Assembly: GCF_001704415.2 (NCBI RefSeq)
Contig: NC_030811.1
Location: 2,328,501 to 2,392,500 of the forward strand
From: Capra hircus
Lineage: Eukaryota > Chordata > Mammalia > Artiodactyla > Bovidae
DNA length: 64,000 nucleotides
Direction of reading: 5' to 3'
Below the pieces are notes generated by a model that was given only the letters and a program-made list of their open reading frames with translations, did not search any database and was not told the origin of the DNA. Both the position numbers and the translations under genes were made by a program. Numbering within the stretch: position 1 is the stretch's first letter; every line of letters begins with the position of its first letter. Positions 11,844 through 23,821 of the stretch are shown piece after piece.

Positions 11844-13340
11844 ATCTGAGTTCCTGGGAATTTGTGATCTCCGTTAGGACGCTTTCTCCGAGAGTGGGGA
11901 GCAACTCTGTTTGCCAGGAGGAGGATGTGCAGAGGCCAGCAAGCTGCATGCAAGCACCCGTGGGGTTGGGGCCCCCGTAGCAGCCACGCTGCCCCTGGAG
12001 ACCCTGGAGGGGGTGTGTTTCAGAAGAAGACCGTCTCTTTTAAAATGATTTGTCCCACCAAGAAGTGAGAAGACGACGGCTCAGGAGGCCTGGAAGGGAT
12101 CCACTGTCTCCCACGAGCTCCATCCAGGGGCGCTGCTCAGTCCACACCCAGGGGAGCCACACTCCCCTCCAAGATGCTTGGCCATGGAGACTGGGGCGAA
12201 GCATGGGCTGAACCGAGAATTCTCCTGGCGCCCAGATCACACCCAGAGTCCATGGAGAACATTCCTTCCTCTCCAGGCCCCCTCACCAGACATTGTTTCT
12301 GAGGGGCAGAAATCAACGCGTCTCCAGGTGAGAGAGCAGACACACCCCCTCACGTGTGTCCGACGGTCACTCACTGCCTGGGTGTCGTGGACACCGCCAC
12401 CCCTGCCTGGACATGACCCCGGCGGGACCACTGTCCAAGGCAGGGAGCTCTGAGCCGCTGCAGGCAAAGGGGGCCCGGGGAGAATCGTGTGAGGCCACAT
12501 TCAAGGTGAGCTGGCTCCCGGAAAGGCCACAGCTCAGCCCTGCAAGCTGCTCCTGTCTCAGAGTGAGGACTCAACTCCTGGAAAACAGGAGGGAAACCGG
12601 CAAACAGTGGGGCTCACTTAAATTGCAGTCAGCCTGTTCCGGCCACTCTTCAGAAATTGCCCCAGGGGACACTCTTCGTCCTCACATAAATGCTTCTCGG
12701 CAGAACCGCAGGGACGGTTTTGTGTGGCTTTAGCACCCACTTGTTTCACGGGCGTGTTCCAGGGGTGTGAGTACAGGCCATGTGACCTGCACACCAAGCA
12801 TGAAGTCAAGCCCGGGAAGACGCGAGTGAGACCAGACTCTCTGGGGAGCGGCGCGCTCGCTTAGCGGTCGGATGTTCTCACGACCCACTGGACGTCTGTG
12901 GCGAGCCTGCAGAGGACAGGAAGCGCCAACAGAAGGGTGGGCACGCTGGTGAAGACACGGCACCCCCAGAGCGGCGAGCAGCGGCCTGGAGAGCCCCCTG
13001 AGGAGACCGCGGCCCAGGAGGAATCGCCCTGGGCCCAGGTAACTGCAGGCACAAACTCCCTCGCGCGGTTCCCTTGCACCCTCTCTCAAGTCTACCGTTA
13101 GAAGCTGAGAAATCTCGTTTAAACACACTTGTGTGGTGGGTTGCTTTAGACAGCACCATTTCCAGGGTGTCCACGCCTGCAGCCACGTCTTGCCATATTC
13201 CAGGAGTAAGGACAGGGCTGAGTGGCGGGCAGCAAGGGGCCCATTTCCTGAGGAGGGAGATGGTGTCCAGCCCCCGCCCCCAGAGCTGGGCTCCTCCACA
13301 TCGAATCCACGTAGAAAAGGCCAACCTGCTCGGAAAATCC
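11844..13340. other. Intergenic, no gene recognised
   Basis: About 1.5 kb of unique-looking, moderately GC-rich sequence. Open frames overlap on both strands without recognisable domains. Confidence 0.55.
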
Positions 13341-13640
13341 GAGGCTGATACAAACCTTAAGATGCAGTTAACATTCCGAGGGCCTCCCTGGTAGATCGTG
13401 GCAAAGAAACCGCCCGCCAGTGCAGGAGGTGTGGGCTCAGTCCCCGGGTCGGGAAGAGCCCCTGGAGGAGGAAATGGCAGCACCCTCCAGTATTCTCGTC
13501 TGGGAAATCTCACAGAGGGACGAACCTAGCAGGCTACGGTCCGTGGGATCGCAAAGGGTCAGACACAACTTAGCAACTAAATAGCAATATTCAAAAGGCT
13601 GCATCAAAAAAAATTAAAGAGTCTAGATATATGGCAAGTA
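13341..13640 (+). repeat. Tandem duplication copy A, containing a Bov-tA SINE
   Basis: The unit begins gaggctgatacaaacc and ends with agagtctagatatatggc. It includes a + strand Bov-tA SINE at about 13378-13583. The same non-SINE flanks recur around the SINE at 13.74 kb, about 364-369 bp downstream. Both SINEs share odd variants (gggaaatctca, aacctagcaggc), so SINE and flanks were duplicated together. Confidence 0.85.
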
Positions 13641-13650
13641 TTTCACTGAG

Positions 13651-13704
13651 GCATTGGTGGTTCAGTGGTAAAATTCTCACCTGCCACGTGGGAGGCCTGG
13701 GGTT
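13651..13704 (+). pseudogene. Truncated tRNA-Gly(GCC)-like pseudogene
   Basis: The first 50 bases match tRNA-Gly(GCC) as I recall it with four substitutions: acceptor 5' strand, D arm (ttcagtggta), and anticodon stem-loop around ctgccac with a GCC anticodon. All four are G-to-A or C-to-T, and three sit at CpG sites of the parent. The T arm and 3' acceptor are missing; the sequence runs into gaggct, the start of duplication copy B. Without the B box it cannot be a working Pol III gene. Confidence 0.7.
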
Positions 13705-14008
13705 GAGGCTAACACAAACCTTAAGATGCAGTTAATATGCAAAGGGCCTCCCTGGTGGCTGACGGTAAAGAATCCACCTGCCAGTGTAGACGTGGGCTCA
13801 GTCCCTGGGTCAGGAAGAACCCCTGAAGAAGGAAATAGCAAGCCACTCCAGCATTCTTGCCTGGGAAATCTCATGGACAGAGGAACCTAGCAGGCTACAG
13901 TCCATGGGGTCACAAGGGGTCGGACACAACTTAGCAACTGAACAACAACAATATTCAAGTGACTGGATTAAAAAATGTTTAACTAAAGAGTCTAGATATA
14001 TAGCAAAA
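13705..14008 (+). repeat. Tandem duplication copy B, containing a Bov-tA SINE
   Basis: Begins gaggctaacacaaacc and ends agagtctagatatatagc, paralogous to 13341-13640. Its Bov-tA copy is at about 13744-13955, + strand. Divergence between the copies is substantial, so the duplication is not recent. Confidence 0.85.
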
Positions 14009-14259
14009 CTAATAAGATGGAATTTGTCCAACATGAATACAAATGCTAAACTCAACTGACCACGTGGTGCAAGCTGGAGGAGACGTAATTTAGTACACGT
14101 GAAGAAGACCAAGAGCGTGTACTGCCAATGAGACAGATCCGAAAAATACAATAAAAATAACACGAGTTTGGGCAACCTCCACAGGATTTAACACTCAGAC
14201 TCCAGCTGGAACCACATTCAGCATATTGATTCCAGATCTGGACACTCTTGAGGCCAACT
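14009..14259. other. Unassigned sequence left of a BovB insertion
   Basis: About 250 bp of unique-looking AT-moderate sequence (ccacgtggtg, tccagatctggacactcttg). It may be an old repeat, but I do not recognise it. Confidence 0.4.
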
Positions 14260-14953
14260 CTGAAGCAAGCCACATTCAAAAAACTAGAATCATGGCATCC
14301 AGTCCCATCACTGCATGGCAAATAGATGGGGAAAAATTAGAAACCGTGGCAGACTTTATTTCCTTGGGCTCCAACATCACCATGGACAGGGTCTACAGCC
14401 ATGAAATTAAAAGATGCTTGCTCCTTGGAAGGAAAGCTATGACAAACCTAGACAAGGTATTAAAAAGCAGAGCCATCAGTTTGCTGACAGAGGTCTGTCT
14501 AGTCAAAGCTACGGTTTTACCAGCAGTCACGTATGGATGTGAGAGTTGGACAATAATGAAGGCTGAGCACTGAAGAATTGATGCTTTCGAACTGTGGTGC
14601 TAGAGAAGACTCTTGAGAGTCCCTTGGACTGCAAAGAGGTCAAACCAGTCAATCCTAAAGGAATCAACCCTGAATATTCATTGGAAGGACTGATGCTGAA
14701 GCTGAAGTGCCAATATTTTGGCCACATAATGCAAAGAGCTGACCCTCTGGAAAAGACCCTGGTGCTGGGGAAGATTAAGGGCAAGAGGAGAAGGGGACAA
14801 CAGAGGACGAGATGGTTGGATGGCCTCACCGACTCGATGGACATGAGTTCGAGCAAGCTCCAGAAGACAGTGCAGGACAGGGAAGCCTGGCGTGCTGCCG
14901 TCCATGGGGTCGCAAAGAGTCGGACACAATTCGGCAGCTAAACTGAAGCAAGC
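14260..14953 (+). mobile_element. BovB LINE, 0.67 kb, with perfect 11-bp TSD
   Basis: The C-terminal part of BovB ORF2, 3' of the RT catalytic box, through to the 3' terminus. Ctgaagcaagc is duplicated exactly at 14260-14270 and 14943-14953, so the body is 14271-14942. The frame has a TGA at 14571 where the intact copy at 26.5 kb has CGA, and it is frameshifted beyond. Dead copy. Confidence 0.93.
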
Positions 14954-15039
14954 TGGACTCAGTCCCAAGAAGAATGTGTGGAACAGACGAGAAGAGGCAG
15001 GCTGTGTGGGCCACTCCCAATCTACCGCTCAGTATGCAG

Positions 15040-15210
15040 CTGTGTTACTGCAGACAACTTACTTATCCTCTCTGTGCCACTGCATCTGAGAAAGAAGAAT
15101 AATTTAGACACTTTCTCCAGCTGAGATAATTAGGTAGGCCACAATGCCAGTCTCAAAGTCAGCACCCAGTAAATTCGTTGAATTATTACTGTCATCTTTG
15201 TGCTGTGAAC
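15040..15210 (+). repeat. MIR SINE remnant
   Basis: Matches the MIR core and 3' part: acttacttatcctctctgtgcc, followed by cacccagtaaattcgttgaa and the TTATTACTGTCAT end. Old and diverged. Confidence 0.7.
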
Positions 15211-16009
15211 GATATCCTGGCAAAACAAACACAGTAGCTGTCTTTAGATGCATGTTATAGGAGAGATGGGCTGGGAACACGGGGCTCAGGGCAGAGCGGA
15301 GGCCATGGTGAGAGAGGCAGGGGAGGAGCTGGGGACAAGGAGGGACAGGGCTGAAGAAGAGATACCCCTGCCTCCGAGCAGTTCAGTTCTGACGCAGAAT
15401 CCCTGGATCCCATGTTGAGAAACGCAGCTCTGAAAGTGTGACGCTTCTGTTCAAAGTGTGCAACTGCGGAGCAAAGAGTCCGGGATGTGACGGAATAAAT
15501 GCCTGCCCTGAGGGGAGTGCAGCTCCGACCGCTCCTGCCTTCCGTACGCAGCGGGTCTTTCTCAGGCTTTCTGCAGCTCTGGAGGAGGAGCTATTAAACG
15601 ACATCATGGGATCCCAGGCCTTCACAAGATCCAAGTTTAAAAAATGTCAACGAGGGCATCTCTGACCCTCTAGCAGGGATTAGCCATCTCCCCTGAGCCC
15701 AAAACGGATACACAACAGGGCTGGGAACAGGGGGAGGGGAGGGGACGCCCCCAAAGGCCCCCCACCCCAGAAACCGCTCTTCCACAAGGGAGGGCCAGCA
15801 TTCAGCCAGCACACAACACACTGTGTGACGACAAGACATCCCCTCCAAGGGCCCCCAGCAGAGACGCCGAGGATACACCTGCAAGCGTGCTTCCGCCGTC
15901 GGATGCTGGTCCCATGGATGAGGACTCCTGAAGGCACGCCAGGTAGCTGGCGCCCTCTTACACACTTCTTCCTCCCCTCAGTCTGCAAAGCCCTTCCTTC
16001 AGCCTCATG
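15211..16009. other. Intergenic, no gene recognised
   Basis: Unique-looking sequence turning AT-rich at its right edge. No gene recognised. Confidence 0.55.
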
Positions 16010-18250
16010 GTACTCCCTTTTTCCCCACGATTATAAAAGTAATACGTGTTCCTTGTACAAAATTCGGAAGCTACACAAAGGTAGCTTTCAATCTCCCCTA
16101 ATTGCACCAGCTAGAGCCAAACAGTAACTATTTTAAGGACTTATACTTACCGAACATTTATTTTACGTTATTGGACTTAGGGAATTTCTTACAAGAAGCA
16201 TCCTTTCTGTCACTTATTACGTGATGCAAATCTTCCAACTCGTTAGATTTTCTTCATACTTATGACTGTGGTATCACATTACATAAACAGGGCTTTTTTA
16301 TTGGACAATCTCGCATTTTAGCTATTGATGTTGTCTCCACTCTTTGGGGACAATTTATGACATTGAAATAAAAATTATTGCATGCAGCTTTTTAAAATTA
16401 TTTTTAGGGTAAATTCCTAGGAGAGGTTTATTGCTAGGTCAAGTGGTTTAAGCCTTAAGAAGCTTGATTAACAGTAATAAAAGTGCTTCCAGAAAATTGT
16501 ACCAATTCACTCATATGTGGACACAAGAGTTTCGTCATTCAGTCTTGTGCCGATCTGGGCTGGTTGTTATCTCAGTATTTTATCTCTGCCCATTTGATCA
16601 TTAAAAGATATTATTTTAATTATACTGTGAATTATTTAACTGCTAGTGGGACTGAATACTTGACTTACTCTCACTGGCTTCAGTGAATAGTCTATTGATG
16701 TTATTTGCTCACTTTTCTCCTTGGATGTTCCGCCTTTTCTTATGGATCCTCACTGGAATGTTTGTATTTAAGAATTCTACCTCTTTGTGATGTGTGGATT
16801 TTTCCCAGTACATTTTGTTTGCATTTTAACTTGAAATACTATTTTTAATTTGCAGATATTTAAAATTTAATATAGTCAAACCTCAGTCTTTGCCTTTATA
16901 GGGTCCTGTCCTTTCTAAGGTCAGATAAACACTGCTCTGTTTTCCCCCGATTCATTTTTCTCTCTCATGGAATTATTTAACCCACATGCAGTCTATTTTG
17001 ATGTCTGATAGGTAGTATGACCCAAATTCTTCTTCTCTGAGTCGTGACATGGTGTCCCAGCACCTTTCATGAATAACTTACTCTTTCCCCACTAATGTGA
17101 AATGCACATTTTATTATATACTAGATTTTTAAATATTGCATCTGTTTCTCAGTTTTCTTTTTTTTCCCTATTGATTTACTATTTTCACACTGGTGGATTC
17201 AATATGTCCTCACAATACTTTTAATCCGAGACATCAAATATACTATTAAAATGCTTTTCTAAAAATCTTTCTCTATTCTCACTTATTGTTATCTCTTTAA
17301 TTTAGACTTACTTGGTCAAGTTCCAAAAATATCCTTACACAAGTTTGGTTGAGATTACATTATATGTTTTTAATTGAAATATAGTATTTTTTAACTGATG
17401 TATTTTTTTAGTTGAAGTATTTTTATATTTAATAAATTTTCAGCTAGTTGTTGCAAACAGGTGCAGGTATATTTTTTTAATTGAACAATATTGTGCTGTT
17501 TCAAGTGCACAGCAAAGAGCAGTCCAGTTTTTTACATATACGAAACTGTGTATACTCAGTTATGTACATGCATATTTTTTCAGATCATTTTCCACTATAG
17601 GTTATTACAAGATGTTGAATGTAGTTCCGTGTGCCTACAGTGAATGACTGTCGTGTATCTGTTCTATGTATAGCAGTTTGAATCTGTTGATTTCACACTC
17701 CTAATCCAACACTTCTCGACTCCCCTTTTGCAGGCAGAATCTGCGCCGGCAATGCAGGAGACTCGCATCTGATCCCTGGGTTGGGAAAATCCCCTGGAGG
17801 AGGAAATGACAACCCACTGCAGTGTTCTTGCCTGGAGAATCCCATGGACAGAAGAGCCTGGTGGGCTGCAGTCCACGGGGTCACACAGAGTCAGACACGA
17901 CTGAGTGATCTTCACTTCACTTCACTTTCCCCTCTGGTAACAAGAAAGTTTTTTTCCTATGTCTGTGAGTCTGTTTCTGTTTGAGTTATATTTTATTTTT
18001 AATTAATTATGAGGAAACTGTATCTTTATAATAATGATTTTTTACATGTGGGAACATGGCATACCTTTCCATTTCATTAAATGAAACTGTTTTGGTTGTT
18101 TGCTATAGGAATTCTGTATGCTTCTTACATTTATTCCAAGGCAATTTATACACTATAATGAATACGATATTTTCTCCCCTTAAATTTTCCAACCAGTTGT
18201 TGCAAACAGGGAGAACACCTACTGGTTAATGTTCTTCACTGTAAGTAGCC
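16010..18250 (-). mobile_element. AT-rich old L1 remnant(s)
   Basis: A 2.2 kb AT-rich block. The segment 17470-17960 closely resembles an artiodactyl L1 3' region in antisense (ttccactataggttattaca, atgtctgtgagtctgtttct). The 5' part has diffuse L1-like words. A Bov-tA SINE sits inside it. Orientation and subfamily are uncertain and no open frame of note survives. Confidence 0.55.
17733..17932 (+). mobile_element. Bov-tA SINE
   Basis: Sense copy with the tRNA-like head (gcaatgcaggagactcgcat), the ggttgggaaaatcccctgga block and the gagtcagacacgactgagtg tail. It splits the L1 remnant: the L1 text resumes with cccctctggtaac right after it. Confidence 0.9.
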
Positions 18251-18532
18251 TACTGAGCACAAACTGTCTGAATAGTCTCAGTAGCATTTGCAGTTCATTC
18301 TCTTTCAGTTTATTTCTTACAAAACTAAACATGCTCTTACCATACGAGCCAGCAATCATTCTCCTTGTTATTTACCCAAAGGAGCTGAAAACTCATGTCT
18401 CTGCAAAAATGTGCAGGTGAATGTTTATAGTCATTTTATTCTTAATCGCCAAAACCTGGATGCAACAAAGATGTCCTTCAGTGGATAAATAAACTGTGGT
18501 GGATCTAGGCAATGAAATGTTGCAAAGTGTGA

Positions 18533-18732
18533 AAATCACTCAGTCATGCCTGATGATTTGTGACCCCATGGGCTGTAGCCCTCCAGGCTCCTCTGTCCGT
18601 GGGATTCTCCAGGCAAGCATAGTGGAACGGGTGGCCGTTCCCTTCTCCAGGGGGTCTTCCTGACCCAGGGATCAAACCCAGGTCTCCAGCATTCAGGCCG
18701 ATTCTTTACTGTCTGAGCCACCAGCGAAGCCC
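18533..18732 (-). mobile_element. Bov-tA SINE nested in L1
   Basis: Antisense Bov-tA with ctccaggctcctctgtccgt and a head ending ctgagccaccagcgaagccc. L1 text on both sides (ggcaatgaaatg before, caatggaaccttattcag after) gives an imperfect target-site duplication. Confidence 0.9.
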
Positions 18733-19158
18733 AATGGAACCTTATTCAGCACTGAAAAGAAATGAGCTGTGAGCCATAGAGAGACGAGGAGAAAGTTTAA
18801 ATGTTGATGACGGAGCGGCAGAAACCTGTCTGCAAAAGGTTACACACTGCGACCCCAAACGCACGACATCCTGGAAAAGGCAAACTCAGAAGACAGCAAA
18901 GAGGTGGGTGGCGGCCCGGGATTGGGGGCAGGGGACTAAGTGGATGAGTGCAGATTTTCAGGGCAGTAGAACCGCTCCATGCAATACCACAGTGGGTACA
19001 CGTGCAAACCCACAGGGTGCTCAGCACCAGAGTGAGCCCTGATGTAAGCTGTGGACTTTGGGTGATAATGATGTCAATGTAGATCCAACCTGGGTTAAAA
19101 ACAAGCACAGAACACCTTCCGCTGGGTGCTGGGGGACGTTGGTAATGGGAGAGGTTGT

Positions 19159-19550
19159 GCACGAGTGTTATGCTTTTGCACTGTGGCGCTGGAGAAGACT
19201 CTTGAGACTTCTTTGGACGGCAAGGAGAGCAAACCAGTCAATCCTAAAGGAAATTAACCCTGAATATTCATTGGAAGGACTGAAACTGAAGCTCCAATCC
19301 TTTGGCCACCTCATGTGAAGAGCTGACTCATCAGAAAAGACCCTGATGCTGGGAAAGATGAAGGTGGGAGGAGAAGGGGACGACAGAGGATGAGATGGTT
19401 GGATGGCATCACCGACTCAATGGACATGAATTTGAGCAAGCTCTGGGAGACAATGAAGGACAGAGGAGCCCGGCGTGATGCAGTCCATGGGGTAGCAGAG
19501 AGTTGCACACAACTCTGAGTCGAGACTGAACCACCACCAGGGCATGAGTG
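19159..19550 (+). mobile_element. BovB LINE 3' fragment nested in L1
   Basis: BovB from the FELWCWRRLL-equivalent region to its 3' end. Flanking gcacgagtg (19159-19167) and gcatgagtg (19542-19550) form a 9-bp target-site duplication with one CpG-type change. The frame has stops and is dead. Confidence 0.88.
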
Positions 19551-19640
19551 GAGCAGCGGGTATGTGGGAAATCTCTGCATGTGCCCTTCAGGTGTGCCGT
19601 GACCCAAAACTGCTCTAAAAAAATAATCTGTTAAAGAAAA

Positions 19641-20344
19641 TTATCCCTTCCCTGGAGGTTTAAAAGAATTTGCTGCTGAAACTCTCAGACTTATGTTTCC
19701 AGTTTGGTAGTAACTCTTTTAACAACATGAAGAATTTATTCCCAGAACATCAATCCATCCATGCTTTAGACCTCTTATTGAGCCTGTTTTGCGTATCTGT
19801 GTTCTCCCACAAAACAATTCAGTGCGTGAAAAATCCACACATTTACAGGCAGAGAATTATATCACGGCCATATTCATTCTCGGGTTTACTCTTAATAACG
19901 ACATGTCCATAGTCAGATCTCATTTTCCAGTACTATATGCTTGTATCTTCTAATGCTATGCATTTCATTTCTTTTTATTTCAGTTTTTGGATATCTTTAT
20001 TTCTATCATTTCTTCCCACACAGCCAGCCATGGCCTTGCGGCCCCGATTGCTGGCCTGTTTTCTAACAGGCTCACTCCTGCCTGTCATTCGCTTTCCCTG
20101 CTTTTCTTGCCGTTGTTCGTGCTTGTTGTCTTTGCTCCTGTCTTGAGTGTCTGGCGCATTTGTTTACCTTCTTCTGTATGGTAAGGAGTGAACTGGACCC
20201 TGCAAACGTTCATGGGTACTACTAGGATCGCTCCCACGGACTTAATAATATACAGGGCTTCATGCATACTGCCTAAACAGTAAGTGCCTTTTTTATTCCT
20301 TCTCTCAGGCACTTTGTTTTATTAAGTGACTCTTAACTTCTAGA
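19641..20344. other. AT-rich intergenic, no gene recognised
   Basis: AT-rich sequence, possibly decayed LINE material, with no clear alignment by eye. Short hydrophobic frames (for example at 19937-20146) have no supporting features. Confidence 0.5.
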
Positions 20345-20456
20345 AGGTTTAGTTGTTGTTGTTGTTGGGTAGCTAAGTCGTATCTGACTCTTTGCGACCT
20401 CGTAGACGGCAGCACACCAGGCTCCTCCATCCTCCACTATCTCCTGAGTTTGGGGC
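20345..20456 (-). mobile_element. BovB/BovA 3' fragment, antisense
   Basis: Starts with a GTT repeat, followed by antisense BovB 3' text (gctaagtcgtatctgactct, ccaggctcctccatcctcca). Only about 110 bp. Confidence 0.8.
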
Positions 20457-21359
20457 TAAAACGTTTAATCAAGTTGGAGGTAGCATTTTATCCTGATCTT
20501 CATGGATGAAGAAGGAGGGGAAGGCAGAGGGTACCGCCTAAAGGGAGACAGAGACCTGAGCACAGTCAGGGCAGATTCAGAGCCCAGGGAACCTCAGTCT
20601 CGGCCCCAGGGAAGGAGGACCCGCCAGGGTCTGGACCCCCAGGCCGGTCCTGGCCAACATTCATGGAGATCGCTGATTAGAACCAGGTAGCTGTTTCTCC
20701 CTCCCTGCCTCTCTCTCATCCCCTCTCTCCCTCTCCCTGTCTGCCTCTCTGTCTATGTCTATGTCTATTGCTTCTAAAAAAATAAAGGAAAAAGCTTATC
20801 TAAAAAAGGAAAAAATCACCTTTTTAAAATCTTAAAGCAAAGCTCTCGAGTCAGGGGCATTCCAGAGAAGACTCTCATCCCCTCCACACAACACACACTT
20901 GCATGTCTTGGGATCTTCTGCCCAGACAGGGACAGACAGCACGACTCGGTGACGGCCGGCTGGGACCCATGGACAGCCAGGGCCTCCACGCCGCCCGCAG
21001 CGGCCCCCCAGCTGTCTGCCGCCCCTCAAGGCTGCCACGCCAGCACCAATCAGAGTCGTCCTAGTGATCAAAGGAACTCTAAGACAAAGTCCGTCCCAAA
21101 GTCTCCCTTGGACCACTCCTCATTCCGAGCGAGCGGCCCTCTCCACCATGGCCTCTGTGGCCTGGGGGAGGAGGAGGGGCGAGAAGGGCATCGTCCGCGG
21201 AGCAAGCGCTTCCCTCGGAGCTGAAGGGGAAGCCGCCCCTGCCCCCGTGGCCGAGACCCCCACCAACCCTGCGGCTGGGGCTCCAAGGCCAAGACTCGGG
21301 AGCCCCGCCATATCATACATCCCTCAAAACACAGCCACCAATGTCCCACCCTGAGCGGC
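20457..21359. other. Intergenic, no gene recognised
   Basis: Mixed sequence with a CT-rich simple tract at about 20695-20770 followed by A-rich DNA. No gene recognised. Confidence 0.55.
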
Positions 21360-22720
21360 TTAATCATTGCTTCAAAACAATGCAAATGGAAAACAAAGTT
21401 ATTTTGACCAGCTCAGCGGCTGAAAGGCCTTGGCTGCTTATGGCAGACAATAGAAGAAAGACTGCAAACAGAGAGGAAAGAAAACGCGATTAAATCACAG
21501 AGGCGACATTAAATCAATAGGAGCAGCGCGAGATCGATGCTCCCTCCCTCCAGGGAGCAGCGGCGGGCTTCTGCGTGTTTTCAGATGGTTCCAAGATTGC
21601 TTCCTATCTGAATCGTACAAAGCGAGACTCTGGGGGGGAGGGCCGTGGCGGGGGGAACTGCTATTTCCCTAAACGTCTAATTGGATTCTTCAAGTATGGT
21701 TATATGTTTCTGGCTTGATCCAGCAGTTCAGCCAATCAGTTCCAGCCCTGTGCACACATGAGACGCCAATACCAATAACAGCATGGACAGCTGGGCAATT
21801 ACCAGATAAAAGTGACTCTGGGCGAACCAATCGGAAAATGCAGGCGCTGCGATTCGCCACCAGGAGGACCAGGCGGTCGGAAATCCAGGTCATGCAAACA
21901 GTCCCCTCTCGACGCCCTGGCTCTGCGTCCCTTAACATCACGGACGGTCCACAGAGCAGACTCCAAGCTGCAGGGTGGCCAACTCCATGAATCCATGCTT
22001 CAGGGAAGGAACCATCAGCAAAGAGGAAATGTCCCACTGAGAAGAGGGTCCCAGCGTTCCAGCACTGACTATGCTGCTAACTCACAGAGGACCTGCAGCC
22101 TCTAAGTTCTCTTCCTTCCTCCTTTTCATCTCTGTGATGAGGCTGCAAAAGCCCACGGTCTTAACATCTTCTTTAACCTCCAAAATTCTGCCTCTAAAAA
22201 CTGGACTAAAATGCCTGTGAGTCATCTGCGCTTGGTGATAACCAAACCAGGAGGGTAAAAAGCTATTGGGACCCATTTCAAGCACTCTGGACAGATCATA
22301 GCTAAAGAGTACTAGACACAGCAAAACAAAATGTTTTCTCAGTAAACACACACACACACACACACACACATACAGCAGAAGCAGCATCCTGCCATTGATC
22401 TGAGCACGGAACGGCGGCAGGATATGGCCACGGGTTTGCATTTGTTATTAATAGGAAGGCTGAATTTTCAGGACAAAAATAACATTATCCTCGGAACTAA
22501 GGAAATGTGAAGCTGTAAATAAAACATAGGCAGTTGCCAGCTGAGAGAGTGTATCTGATACTACTCTTCAAAAGATTTTCACTCCTTGGGACTCAGCGAC
22601 TGTTCTAGACAAAAACACTCCTGGATTCCAGTCTGGGCAGGGGGTAGCTGTAATTTGGCAACACAAAACCTGGGCTGATTGTCCAGAAATACTGAAAACT
22701 GATTAAGAGGAGCGCCATTC
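21360..22720. promoter_or_regulatory. Candidate SHH enhancer block, ~38 kb upstream
   Basis: A non-repetitive island dense in developmental factor words. There is a perfect octamer ATGCAAAT at 21380-21387 overlapping a SOX-like ACAATG; AACAAAG near 21392; TAAT/ATTA cores at 21361, 21491 and 21679; and CCAAT boxes near 21733 and 21825. It is interrupted by a CA microsatellite at 22345. Known SHH enhancers in mouse and human integrate SOX, POU/homeodomain and SIX inputs. Function here is inference. Confidence 0.4.
22345..22371. repeat. (CA)n microsatellite
   Basis: An uninterrupted AC/CA dinucleotide run of about 13 units inside otherwise unique sequence. Likely polymorphic. Confidence 0.95.
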
Positions 22721-23247
22721 TGCAAGGAGTGGAGAGAAGGAGCATCGGTCCACCCGTGAGAGGCCCCTGGTTGCCCAGGAGGGGCAGAGACCAGCTGAAG
22801 TGCTGGGGGCAATGCCACCTAGCCTCTCTGCTGGGGAGGGTCAGAACTCCACAGCCAGCCAGACAGGAGTTGGGGTGCAGGAAAGACGGGAGACCAGGCG
22901 CCCAGGCCTCCAGCCAAAGTCCCTGTCATCCAAGACGGGAGGCAAGAGCTGCCGCCTCCCTGCCCATCTCCTCCCAGGCAGCAGGTATGCTCACCTGCTT
23001 CCCCAGTCACTGGAGGCCAGACACCCCAACAGGGCGCTAGGAGGTCGACTTGCCTCCAATGGGCTTGCTTCAGGTCATGCCTATATCCATTCTTATCTTA
23101 AAAAAAAAAAAATTGGCATTTTAAGCATTCTGGACCATATCATCTATGCGCACATAGAGCTCAATGTTACCCTTCTAATAATGCTCCAAAATGCAGCATT
23201 TCGTGAATGATGAGATGCCTAGTATCCATCTGAGTGATTTTTTTTTA
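22721..23247. other. Intergenic, no gene recognised
   Basis: Unique-looking sequence with a 13-base A run near 23100. No gene recognised. Confidence 0.55.
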
Positions 23248-23769
23248 ACTTATTGGCCTTTGTGTATATGTACACAATGGAATATTACTCAGCAATTAAA
23301 AAGAATTCATTTTAATCAATTCTAATGAGGTGGATGAAACTGGAGCCTATTATACAGAATGAAGTTAAGTCAGAAAGAAAAACACCAATACAGTATATTA
23401 ACATATATATAGAATTTAGAAAGATGGTAACGATGACCTTATATATATATATGTGAGACAGCAAAAGAGACACAGATGTAAAGAACAGACTTTTGGACTC
23501 TGTGCGAGAAGGCAAGGGTGGGGTGATGTGAGAGAATAGCATTGAAACATGTATATTACCATATGCGAAACAGATCGCCAGTCCAGGTTTGATGCATGAG
23601 ACAGGGTGCTCAGGGCCGGTGCACTGGGGTGACCCTGAGGGATGGGATGGGGGGGGGTCAGGATGGGGGATTCATGTCAATGTATGGCAAGAACCACCAC
23701 AATATTGTAAAGTAATTAGCCTCCAATTAAAATAAATAAATTAACTTTTTAAAAAAACTCATTGGCCTT
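23248..23769 (+). mobile_element. Young ruminant L1 3' end with 13-bp TSD
   Basis: A 5'-truncated L1 of about 0.5 kb: caatggaatattactcagc, then a 3' UTR ending gcctccaattaaaataaata and an A-rich tail. Flanking acttattggcctt (23248-23260) and actcattggcctt (23757-23769) form a target-site duplication with one mismatch. The good match to the L1 end and the clear TSD suggest a comparatively recent insertion. Confidence 0.92.
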
Positions 23770-23821
23770 AAGGATGTTTCCTCAAATAATAGCTTCAACT
23801 TCATTTATTTTCAGAATCTGT

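Larger units (their letters stand above)
18251..19640 (+). mobile_element. Old L1 3' end with two nested insertions
   Basis: L1 3' text such as accatacgagccagcaatca, aacaaagatgtccttcagtg and ccttattcagcactgaaaag, ending in aaactgctctaaaaaaataa. It is interrupted by an antisense Bov-tA (18533-18732) and a BovB (19168-19541). No coding capacity is left. Confidence 0.85.
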
